A stretch of DNA of 64,000 nucleotides, taken from NCBI GenBank assembly GCA_017654935.2, contig CM065699.1, forward strand, positions 7,180,847 to 7,244,846. The letters run 5' to 3'. This document shows, in pieces, positions 55,746-64,000 of this stretch. The notes beneath the pieces are model-generated. The model saw nothing but the letters and a program-made list of their open reading frames with translations, was not told the origin of the DNA and did not search any database. The translations under genes were made by a program, and so were the position numbers. The DNA is from Phymorhynchus buccinoides. Taxonomy: Eukaryota; Mollusca; Gastropoda; Neogastropoda; Raphitomidae. The first letter of the stretch is position 1. Each line of letters starts with the position of its first letter.

Positions 55746-57695
55746 TTAGTGGGGAGACTGGGTCGGCTGGAATGGTGGAACATCTGGTCGCAACACAGAG
55801 TTCAAAGGAGCAGGTGGGTTAGAGATCAGTGGAATGGATTCCGACTGAGGTTGGTGCGGCAATCCTGTGTTGAGTTGTCCCAAGGTTGATTGCAGAATAG
55901 CAAACACCTCTTGCCTGAGTTTCCCCTTTAGCCTGGATTCATCATTGCTGATGATGTGGTTTGGTAGGCCGATTCGGGCGAAAATGGCTTTGAGTGCCGC
56001 AGCTATCTGACTAGCATCAAGTGAGGAGATTGGGGCGGCATCGCACTGCATGGTACATATGTCGACCACGGTGACTATGTACCGGAATTTCTTCTTCCGT
56101 TTAGGTAGAGGCCCGACCAAGTCGACTGCCACTCGCTGAAAGGGAGGGGTAGGTGACGGCTGTACGTGCGGCGGCCTGTCCCGATAGTACCTTCGGTGGG
56201 TGTTTGCGGGTACAGTGCTGCCTTTCACCTGAGGTACCTGTGGCGAGTGGTCTTGGGTCGTTAGGCGGACATTCCTTGGGAAGGATTTTCCAAGTTGTGG
56301 CGGACTTGGGGACTTGGGACAATCTGGATTGGCTCGCGCGGCAATTTGGTTTGCCGCGTTGAGAGGTTTCTTCCCTGCTGAGGGAGATTTGCTCTTTGGG
56401 AAGGAGGGAGGGAGTTGGTTTGTGGTTTGGGGAGAAGGGAATCCTGCTGAAACAATAGCAGGTTGAGAGGGGTGCCCTAAAAACACATACTGTGATCCCA
56501 GTATGAGGTCATAGACAGGACTGTCCATGAGCACTGCCTTGATGGGTCCCTTAACATATCTGGTGTCGACATTGATTATGGCGACTGGCAAAGTGGATGG
56601 GGGGATTGCAGCATCAGGGCCTTGCAGAGAGATGAAGTCTCCCGTGTATGCTGACGCGGGGACTAAGGATCCGCAGACAATGGCGTCGCATGACAGTCCA
56701 GTGTCATAGAGACACTGAACAGGGATGTTGTTGACAGTCGCCTGTCCAACGACTGACGGTGTGCCTGGACACTGTACTGGGGAGGGGTTTGTGCAATTCT
56801 GCGAAGTCGAGACGACTTGCATAGTTGCAACATTTTGCCGCTTGTAAGCAAGTTTCCTGCAGTCATCCCGATTGTGGGTGTTCGACTTGCAGTATGAGCA
56901 GAATAAGGGTTGTCCCAGTGGTTGTCGTTCATGGGTAGAACTGTTTGACCCACTGTTGGAGTTGGGGTTAAACCTGCTCTGCTGTGAAGCAGTGGACCCA
57001 ACTACTTGCTGTAGTTTTGGCCTTTTAGGGGCGCTAGGTTCATCATGGGCTAGAGTGTACCTATCACTTAGCTGGATGAGGTCAGCCAGAGTTGTGGCAC
57101 CTTGTTCGGCAGTAAAGGTGCGTAACTCTGGGGACATGGTTTCGCGCAGTTGCTCGCCAACCATCAGTTCCCGGAGATCCTCATAGGACTCTGATTTGGC
57201 AGAAAGGGACACCCATTTTGTCAGATAGTTCCCCAGTCTATCTGAAAATTGGGCATAGGACTCTCCCCTACCTTTTCTGGTTGACCGGAACTTTTTCCGG
57301 TAGGCGTCCGCTGTCAACTCGTATCTGTTGAGCAGGGCTTCTTTCAAAGCTGGGTAGTCGGTAATTTGGCTTGACGGAAGTTTGCTGTACACCTCATAAG
57401 CCACACCCCTGAGACTTTGGGCAAGCTTGAGGTTGAACTTTTCCGGAGCAAGCTCAAATTCCTGGGCCAGTCTTTCAAATCTATCGAGGAATGCATCGAT
57501 AGACTCTGTTGCCTCATTGAATGCCTCCAATGTGAAGGTCATGGCTGAGGTATGAATGGGAGGGGGAAAATTTTGAGGGGCAGCAGTCTCAGAGTCTGCT
57601 GAGTTTTCTAGCTGCTTCATAGCTAGCTCATGGTCTCGCGCTTTTTCTCGCTCAGTGGCCTCAAGTTCGAGTTCTTTATTTTTGGCATCCTGCAC
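55746..57695 (-). CDS. Gag-protease-truncated integrase polyprotein
   Basis: A 649-codon frame. Residues about 1-35 are a charged coiled coil. Residues about 50-215 are a retrotransposon Gag core (AFLDRFERLAQEF, YSKLPSSQITDYPALKEALL, TLADLIQLSDRY). A CX2CX4HX4C zinc knuckle lies at 266-279 (CSYCKSNTHNRDDC). An aspartic protease-like active site, LYDTG, lies near 329-333, with a downstream YDLILGSQY strand near 395. No reverse transcriptase or RNase H follows. Instead, after a proline-rich linker, an integrase core appears at about 518-598 (VAVDLVGPLP with the first Asp, FARIGLPNHIISND with the second). It breaks off before the catalytic Glu, so integrase cannot be active. The long frame has no stops, consistent with youth or with selection for Gag. 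It assembles particles only if Gag still works; this is inferred. Confidence 0.9.
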   Translation of the reverse strand: MQDAKNKELELEATEREKARDHELAMKQLENSADSETAAPQNFPPPIHTSAMTFTLEAFNEATESIDAFLDRFERLAQEFELAPEKFNLKLAQSLRGVAYEVYSKLPSSQITDYPALKEALLNRYELTADAYRKKFRSTRKGRGESYAQFSDRLGNYLTKWVSLSAKSESYEDLRELMVGEQLRETMSPELRTFTAEQGATTLADLIQLSDRYTLAHDEPSAPKRPKLQQVVGSTASQQSRFNPNSNSGSNSSTHERQPLGQPLFCSYCKSNTHNRDDCRKLAYKRQNVATMQVVSTSQNCTNPSPVQCPGTPSVVGQATVNNIPVQCLYDTGLSCDAIVCGSLVPASAYTGDFISLQGPDAAIPPSTLPVAIINVDTRYVKGPIKAVLMDSPVYDLILGSQYVFLGHPSQPAIVSAGFPSPQTTNQLPPSFPKSKSPSAGKKPLNAANQIAARANPDCPKSPSPPQLGKSFPRNVRLTTQDHSPQVPQVKGSTVPANTHRRYYRDRPPHVQPSPTPPFQRVAVDLVGPLPKRKKKFRYIVTVVDICTMQCDAAPISSLDASQIAAALKAIFARIGLPNHIISNDESRLKGKLRQEVFAILQSTLGQLNTGLPHQPQSESIPLISNPPAPLNSVLRPDVPPFQPTQSPH

Positions 57696-57714
57696 TAGTT
57701 GTCTCTGCCTTAAC

Positions 57715-58131
57715 TCATGAGTACGGATTTGCTCTTGCTCTGCTCTTGCTCTTTCTCAGCATCCTCGCGAGCTTTATCAGCCTCTTGAGCCTCATGAGCT
57801 CTCTGTTTGTCTTTCTCAGCCTCCTCCCGAGCTTTATCAGCCTCTTGAGCCTCATGAGCTCTCTGTTTGTCTTTCTCAGCTTCTTGAGCCTCCCGAGCTT
57901 TCTCTTGTCAGCCTCATGAGCTCTCTGTTTGTCTTTCTCGGCCTCCTGAGCCTCCCGAGCTTTGTCAGCCTCTTGAGCCTCATGAGCTCTCTGTTTGTCT
58001 TTCTCGGCCTCCTCGCGAGTTTTCTCTTTGTCATATTCAGATATGACAAAATTTGCTAACTCTTGGCCTGACATTCCTAGAGATTCTCCCCATTCTTTAA
58101 GTTCCCTCCTAAGTTTAACAATCTCAGCCAT
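57715..58131 (-). CDS. Gag N-terminus, separated by a frameshift
   Basis: It starts at 58,131 (MAEIVKLRRELKEWGESLG, SGQELANFVISEYD) 247 bases from the 5' LTR. It then runs into repeats of EKDKQRAHEAQEADKARE, a highly charged coiled coil encoded by imperfect tandem units of about 54-57 bp (57,760-58,020). One short unit near 57,900-57,930 changes frame, so the rest of this frame (RKLGRLKKLRK...) is out of register and stops at 57,715. The continuation lies in the frame of the downstream polyprotein. The shift could be a sequencing error in the repeats, a real inactivation, or a repeat-length polymorphism. Confidence 0.8.
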   Translation of the reverse strand: MAEIVKLRRELKEWGESLGMSGQELANFVISEYDKEKTREEAEKDKQRAHEAQEADKAREAQEAEKDKQRAHEADKRKLGRLKKLRKTNRELMRLKRLIKLGRRLRKTNRELMRLKRLIKLARMLRKSKSRARANPYS

Positions 58132-58377
58132 GGTTGTAAATACAACTATTCAAAATAAAAACAAAGCTGCTGAGTTGAATGTATCAAACAACACTTAACT
58201 ATTTCAGCATAAACAGAAATAGCATGCACATCAAAATAAAGTCATAAATAGCATTCAAACAAATCAAATCAAAACACAGTGAACCAAATCACAATAACTT
58301 TCCCAGTGGACACAAGATCAGTTTTGAAAAGGAACTACCGTTTGAATTGAAATTTGTTAGACTTTATGAAAAAAAAT

Positions 58378-58397
58378 ATCCCGGACGCGAGCCCCCA
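58378..58397 (-). promoter_or_regulatory. Primer binding site, tRNA-Pro-like
   Basis: On the minus strand, six bases after the 5' LTR, the sequence TGGGGGCTCGCGTCCGGGAT matches the tRNA-Pro-type primer site (TGGGGGCTCGTCCGGGA), with two extra bases (CG) in the middle. It would prime minus-strand DNA synthesis. Confidence 0.75.
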
Positions 58398-58403
58398 ATT
58401 AGA

Positions 58404-60188
58404 TGTGACGAGGTAATGGGTTAAAAGGCTAAGTCTCTAGGGAAGACTTTAGATAATTTGCCTTTAGCCCACTTCTCTAGGGTATGGGAGATGAGCAACT
58501 TTCCCGGCCCCTTTTCATCTAATAAATTTATATTTGTGCCCGGGTTCTGGCTCGTCAGATGGTTGTAAGAAATACAAGTGGTTGAATTGCTCTAAATGGC
58601 AGACAGAGAGAAGTAGGGTTTTACATGAAATTACAAGACTCCCACTCTCATCAGTCTGACCAAAGGGTTCAGGATTATTTGACACTTGTATTTTATTTAC
58701 TCCCAAAATCTGCATAAGATTATGCAACAATAATAATAAAGCAGCTCAATGGCGCCAAAACAAAATATGGTTAAAACACAATGAAATCCGAAAGGATTCA
58801 CAAGACTTTTGTCTTTCTATAAGGTTCGCCCCATGCCGGAAGGGTTACTAATTATATTTCGGTGTCCGTAGGAAAGTTCAAATGATTGGCGCAGTCAGGT
58901 AGACTTAGCTGTTTGAAGTTCTGGGCTTGCTCGTCAGGTGAGAGTAGCTCCCAGTCGTTCCTATTACGGCTTCGCGGGATGGCACGGTTCAGGCGTGGTC
59001 TCCTCGCGGATTCTGGGTGCAGGTTGTCTTGGCGACGGACCCGTCTTGGTGCTTGGTGGAGTCCGGGATGATCGTCCGGCCCACGATGCCCTGCTGATAA
59101 TCACAGGAGAAGGTGGATGTAGATCTCTATGGCTTAGAGACAAGGGGCTTCAGTCGGCAGGGAATTAGTGAATCCCAACCGGCTTGAAGGCTTCCCTTGT
59201 ACAATAGCACTACATGTAGTTAATAAATAAACTGAATTTCAGTTAACAAACTGAGATCAGTAAAACATAAAAGGTGATCAAGACATCATCACTCTCCATC
59301 CAACACCTGGAAAGGAATGGTATCATAAAGTGCAAGATTGCGGCCCATAGGTTTCCTACTAAAAATAGTGCAAGATTGCGGCCCATAGGTTTCCTACTAA
59401 AAATAGACAAAAGGGTTAGTAGGCATAAACTCCGGTTCTGGTACCAAAAGTGTTCAAGTCAAAAAACACACACACACAAATAATCAGTGCACATAAATAG
59501 AATAGAATGTTTACCACTTCTTTTCTATAACATATCTATCTACTCCTTATTCATCATTGAACATAGGATCTAGATCAAAACTAGAGTCAAACAAACCAGA
59601 TCTCAATCACCTGCCATCAATAATACTTACTAGTGGGCTTATGATGACTGGTTGTGAGTGTTGCTCTAGCTACGTTTCAGCATCTTGTGTGACAACTTTT
59701 TCTCACCACTCCAATTATAGCCTTCACTTTCAAACAATGAAAGCCTGCTATTGGTGTATTACAGTCCATACGTCACAAGATTGCTGTTCTAAATGTACTG
59801 AACAATCACGCGCCTATTCCATCCTTAGCACATTCCTGACATTCCTAACCTTGTGATTGAAAAGGAAAAACCGTGTTCAAAGGGAGATAACCTCGGTTGT
59901 CACTTTCTTGTGATGAGCCGGTAGAGGGGGGGGGTAGGGGGGGGTGGGGGGGGGGGGGGGGGGTGAAGGGAGATAACCTCGGTAGGTGGTACGTGCTGAC
60001 CGGGTAGACAATTCGAACTTGAAAAGGACCTATCCCGGAATCGGCATTCTTTAGATGGTGGGTGGCAATTAACGTGGCGGCCAAGTAAAGAAAAGAAAAG
60101 GAAGGGGGGGGGGGGGGGAGAAGGGGGGGGGGGGGGGGGTGTAGATAAGAAATAAAGAAAGCGGGTCGCGCGGGACACTTACGTCACA
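58404..60188 (-). repeat. 5' LTR (relative to coding strand)
   Basis: 1,785 bp. It matches 53,898-55,661 with few substitutions, for example C for A near 59,598, T for C near 59,769 and T for G near 60,005. G runs are longer at 59,925-59,963 and 60,104-60,139. Confidence 0.95.
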
Positions 60189-61025
60189 GCAAGTGAGTCC
60201 AGTTTATTTTATTTTGGGGGACCTGTTTCACCCGTTTGCTTTATCCTGGGCACTTCTAAGTTATTCTCTCCTTTTCATGATCTGTTTACAATGTGGTTGT
60301 GATTAATGTCATAAGGAATTATGCAACACTTCCCACCAAGCTTTCGCTTACTTCGCAAGTGTGTTGCTTTTGTCTTTATTTTTTTCTTTGACATTGTGCA
60401 GCTTTGGAAGGTGCGTTCATGTCTGTCAAAGTCAAGTGGAGATAGAGTGAGACTGAGTGAGTGGAGAAAATAAATGATGAGGGGAAAATGGCCTGTCATT
60501 CAAATGCAGTCCCAGTGAATCTAAATGTTACAGTACTCCCTGTTTATAGTAAACTCGGTTATATTATAAGCAATTTCGGTTACAGTAAAGGAAAGCACTG
60601 GTTCCCGGGCAAAGGTCTACTGCTTTATTACTAAATAGTCCTCGGATCACCCACCCATAGTAGCAACTGGTTTATAATTATAAAAAAAACACCTATAGTA
60701 AAGTCATTTGTGGTTCCTCCAGGGTTACAATAAAAAAAATTGTCCTCTTCGTGACCTTTGTAAATACGTCATCAATGTATACGTCACAGTCTCACTACTC
60801 CCTCTACCCATCTTCATCAACGAAATTGAAAGGCACTCAAAAACATGTTTCTTTCCCCTCATTCTTGTTAGCAAGAATGCGTAATTTATGCCGTTACCAA
60901 TTACAAGAAAAAATGGACGGCCATGGAGGGAAAAAAAGACAGGCGATGTCTTTAAAAAGACAAATTCAACTATGGACATTATGCCTAACAGATATATCAG
61001 ACTTACGAACCAGGAACATTGCTTT

Positions 61026-61148
<123 letters not shown>

Positions 61149-61349
61149 CCTCTCTCTCTCACCCTCTCTCTCTCCCTCTATCTCTATCTCTGTCTTTGTC
61201 TCTCTCTCTCTCTCCCTCCCTCTCTCTCTCTCTTTCTCTCTGTTTTTGCAAATTCTTGTTTAAAGTGAACTTTATTATTTAAACTGTAGATAAAAGAGAG
61301 ATCGTGCATAAATTTTGTTAAACAAAATGTTGTTGATTAGCAGATTACA

Positions 61350-61515
61350 CTGCGCGATGGCGCTGCGGTAGAACGGGCGATGCAGTTAATAGCTTGGGCA
61401 CGAAACATGTGACTATTCGCCACAAATTTCTTTCATGAAACTCATTATGACAAACTAACATTACATTGGCTGTTACTAGGTTTGTACCCGCTCTACCGCA
61501 GCGCCCTCGCATGGC
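61350..61515. repeat. Small inverted repeat element
   Basis: GGCGCTGCGGTAGAACGGGC near 61,359 pairs with CCCGCTCTACCGCAGCGCCC near 61,487. The segment 61,600-61,670 repeats the right end in degraded form (TACTGCAGCGCCCTC). A possible MITE. Confidence 0.55.
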
Positions 61516-61774
61516 AGAAACGGCGAACTAAGTCGACCATTTCCGCCCACAATCTTCATTTGCAATTCATTACATACAATTGAGAACTGTCCGGTCATTG
61601 GCTGTAATTAAATTTGTATCTGTTTTACTGCAGCGCCCTCACACAGAGGAAAAGGCGAGCTAAGTCGACAATTGAGCCCGCACTCTCATTACTTAGTGGA
61701 AAAAAATGAATCGGAAAAAACTCTATATAGCATCTTGAAAATGCGATAATTTATTGCAGGCATGATAATCTGTT

Positions 61775-61895
61775 ACTAGGCATAATATCTGTTGGCATAA
61801 TGTCCAGTAGGCAAAATGTCTGGTGAGCATGGTGACCATAGGCATAATGTCCGTAGGCGAAGTGTCCATAGGCGAAATGTCTGCAAGCAAACCGT
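61775..61895 (+). repeat. Degenerate short tandem repeat
   Basis: About eight copies of a 15-bp GGCATAATGTC-like unit (variants GGCGAAATGTC, GGCAAAATGTC). Confidence 0.75.
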
Positions 61896-62361
61896 CTGGT
61901 CATGGTGTGGGTGTGTGGGTGTGTGCGCGCACGCATGTGCGTGTGCATGCATGAATAGATTCAAAGGCCATTCTGGAAGTTAGAGGTTGTACACTATGCT
62001 TTTACAGCTAGTTTTGTTTTGTGCACAGGGAAATATACCATGTATAAACCCAATCACCTTTTTGGACCTCAAACCATATGAGGAAGGGGTAGGATGGGTT
62101 TATATTCAGTATTTTACATTAGCTTTGACTTTGAAAAACGTCCTCAGATAAGATCAAAAATATAATCAAAACTTTACTATATCCGAACATTGTTTATAAC
62201 TTATAATATAACAAAAACCTGTTATAGTAAAGGAAAATCCTTGCTCCCCTGGACTTTACTATAAGCGGGGTATACTGTAATGATATCGGGAGGGCTGATG
62301 GCAGAAGTTCCATTAAAATTATTGGATTTGTTATCTCGTAGCATAATTATATAGTTTAATA

Positions 62362-62435
62362 TAGTGGAACCTCCCTTATAAGACCTTCAAAAATTATCCA
62401 AAATGAGGTCTTATAAGGGAGGAGTCTTATTAGGT
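62362..62435. mobile_element. Pogo/Tigger-like MITE fragment
   Basis: TAGTGGAACCTCCCTTATAA and, 60 bp on, TCTTATAAGGGAGG: matches the ends of 62,882-63,060. Confidence 0.6.
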
Positions 62436-62555
62436 CCCACCCCCTGTGAGACTACCCTCCCCCCCCATCCTGCTCTACCTTCCTGTCTTTACCTCCCTCT
62501 CCTTTTGTAAAAATTCAAACCCCCCCCCCCCCCCCCCCAGTTCCACTCCACTTAA

Positions 62556-62795
62556 TTCTTTCGCCGCCAGCCATATTTCAGCCAAAGAATACCATTAAAC
62601 TTAACGGGGTTGAGAGAAAAAGAATTATGTGTAATATTGGGAATTCATCTGTGACATGTATAACATTAGGCCTATCCTTATCTCCTAATATTAAGAAAAT
62701 AGGGTCTTCAGGTAACAGGCCCTGATTTGATGCCTTTTAGTGACATGGGTGTTAAACCATTGTGGGGCATAAATGCGGCAGTGGCGGTGAAAGGG
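62556..62795 (-). mobile_element. TTAA-flanked MITE (piggyBac-type), copy 4
   Basis: 240 bp between TTAA at 62,552-62,555 and TTAA at 62,796-62,799. The right end GTGGCGGTGAAAGGG is intact; the left end is mutated (TTCTTTCGCCGCC). Inverted relative to 34,177-34,411. Confidence 0.84.
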
Positions 62796-62881
62796 TTAAT
62801 TAAGTGTACAGAATGCAGTTTGTACCTCCTGTAAAGCACAGAGGCGGGGTAGGTCCAGCGATATACAGTGGAGAACTAATA

Positions 62882-63060
62882 CAGTGGAACCTCCCTTAAC
62901 ATAAGACCTCCCATTATAAGACTCCCTCCCACATAAGACCTACTTCTCTGAGACATTGTTCTTCTTTGTAAGTATTAAAATTACCTCCCTTATAAGACCC
63001 CTCCCTTATAAGACCTCATTTCGGATCATTTTTGAAGGTCTTATAAGGGAGGTTCCACTG
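62882..63060. mobile_element. Pogo/Tigger-like MITE
   Basis: 179 bp. Ends are CAGTGGAACCTCCCTTA and TAAGGGAGGTTCCACTG, flanked by TA (62,880-62,881 and 63,061-63,062). Internal TTATAAGACC repeats. Confidence 0.85.
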
Positions 63061-63062
63061 TA

Positions 63063-63500
63063 CCTCAAAAACACTGGATAACTCACAATATTGTTTGGGT
63101 CCCAGTATGATAATCTCTCATGTTGAAAAGTCTTTTTAACTCAAAATATTTTCCGTCTGACCCAAAGACAGAATGTGGCAAGGGACTTTTTTTCCCTTCT
63201 AAATCATCAATAAACTGAATGTGTTGTTTACTTGAACCTTGAACCATCTCTCTTTGTCTGTGTCATATTAGTTATATATTAGTTCATATGATTACTGTGC
63301 TGTGTGCGAGGTTGGTGGTGGGTGGGGGGAGGTGGATGGGTGTATGAATGTGTAGGATTTTTTTTTTCTTCCCCCTGTTGCTTTTGTTTATTAATGGAAG
63401 TTTTAATTATGCTTTTCTTTTGTTTCGAGGGCAAGGTGTAAACAAGCCCATTGTGTGCTTATTCTTTTCCCTCAAGAAACAAATGTTTCAAATGTGTCTG
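63063..63500. other. Unassigned sequence
   Basis: AT-rich with GT/GGTGG patches; no gene recognised. Confidence 0.45.
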
Positions 63501-63531
63501 TCTCTCTCTCTCGTTGCAGACCCCGGCAACC

Positions 63532-64000
<469 letters not shown>

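Larger units (their letters stand above)
53898..60188 (-). mobile_element. Non-autonomous Ty3/gypsy-like LTR retrotransposon (6.3 kb)
   Basis: Two long direct repeats begin TGTGACGAGG and end TTACGTCACA. The whole is flanked by GCAAG (53,893-53,897 and 60,189-60,193). The internal region is only 2.74 kb and reads on the minus strand: primer binding site, Gag with a coiled-coil head, zinc knuckle, protease, truncated integrase, then the 3' LTR. Reverse transcriptase and RNase H are absent, so it must be mobilised in trans. The LTRs differ at only a handful of bases plus poly-G lengths, suggesting recent insertion. Confidence 0.95.

Overview
The window is eukaryotic non-coding DNA dominated by repeats. 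The probable source is a lophotrochozoan, most likely a marine mollusc (gastropod-like). The reasons are TTAGGG-type telomere tracts inside dispersed elements, abundant AC/AG microsatellites, tRNA-derived SINEs, decayed LINEs, and a short repeat with the core GAGAGCGCGTCGC. The species is inferred, not shown. Nothing bacterial, phage or CRISPR-like is present.

Layout. (1) Positions 1-19,949 form one giant imperfect inverted repeat (palindrome) with arms of about 9.6-10 kb and its axis near 9.6-9.9 kb. Base 1 pairs with base 19,949 and the arm may continue left of the window. The outer few kb match almost perfectly; the inner part is noisy, rich in indels and locally scrambled. The left arm carries an intact last exon of an EEPD1-like gene (minus strand, 7,213-7,400). 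The right arm carries a frame-broken mirror copy. (2) 20-30 kb holds microsatellites, minisatellites and several MITEs: a 406-bp foldback element with telomere-like repeats, a TTAA-flanked element, a TA-flanked element and a TAA-flanked Harbinger-type element. (3) 30,676-31,175 is a 500-N gap. It cuts a probable coding exon (31,176-31,708, minus). (4) 32-47 kb is a graveyard of LINE fragments, a hAT-type element nested inside another hAT-type element, several MITE families, a nearly pure 200-bp poly-G tract and a 135-bp tandem array. (5) 47.4-53.3 kb holds two more foldback elements, a tRNA-derived SINE, an array of about nine AGGTCA-rich units, and the second telomere-bearing foldback. (6) 53,898-60,188 is a young, structurally complete but protein-deficient LTR retrotransposon. 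It has 1.76 and 1.79 kb LTRs, a 5-bp GCAAG target duplication and a tRNA-Pro-like primer site. Its minus-strand reading frame joins Gag and protease directly to a truncated integrase, with no reverse transcriptase or RNase H. (7) 60.5-63.1 kb holds pogo/Tigger-like elements, and the window ends inside a (CT)n tract more than 450 bp long.

The only host coding sequence I can defend is the EEPD1-like terminal exon and, less surely, the exon cut by the N gap. Almost every other long open frame is a tandem repeat whose unit is a multiple of three bases. The most useful observations are the giant palindrome (real or an assembly fold-back), the telomere-repeat foldback family with verified 8-bp target duplications, the Gag-protease-partial-integrase LTR element, the nested hAT insertions with 5-bp duplications, and the AGGTCA array.
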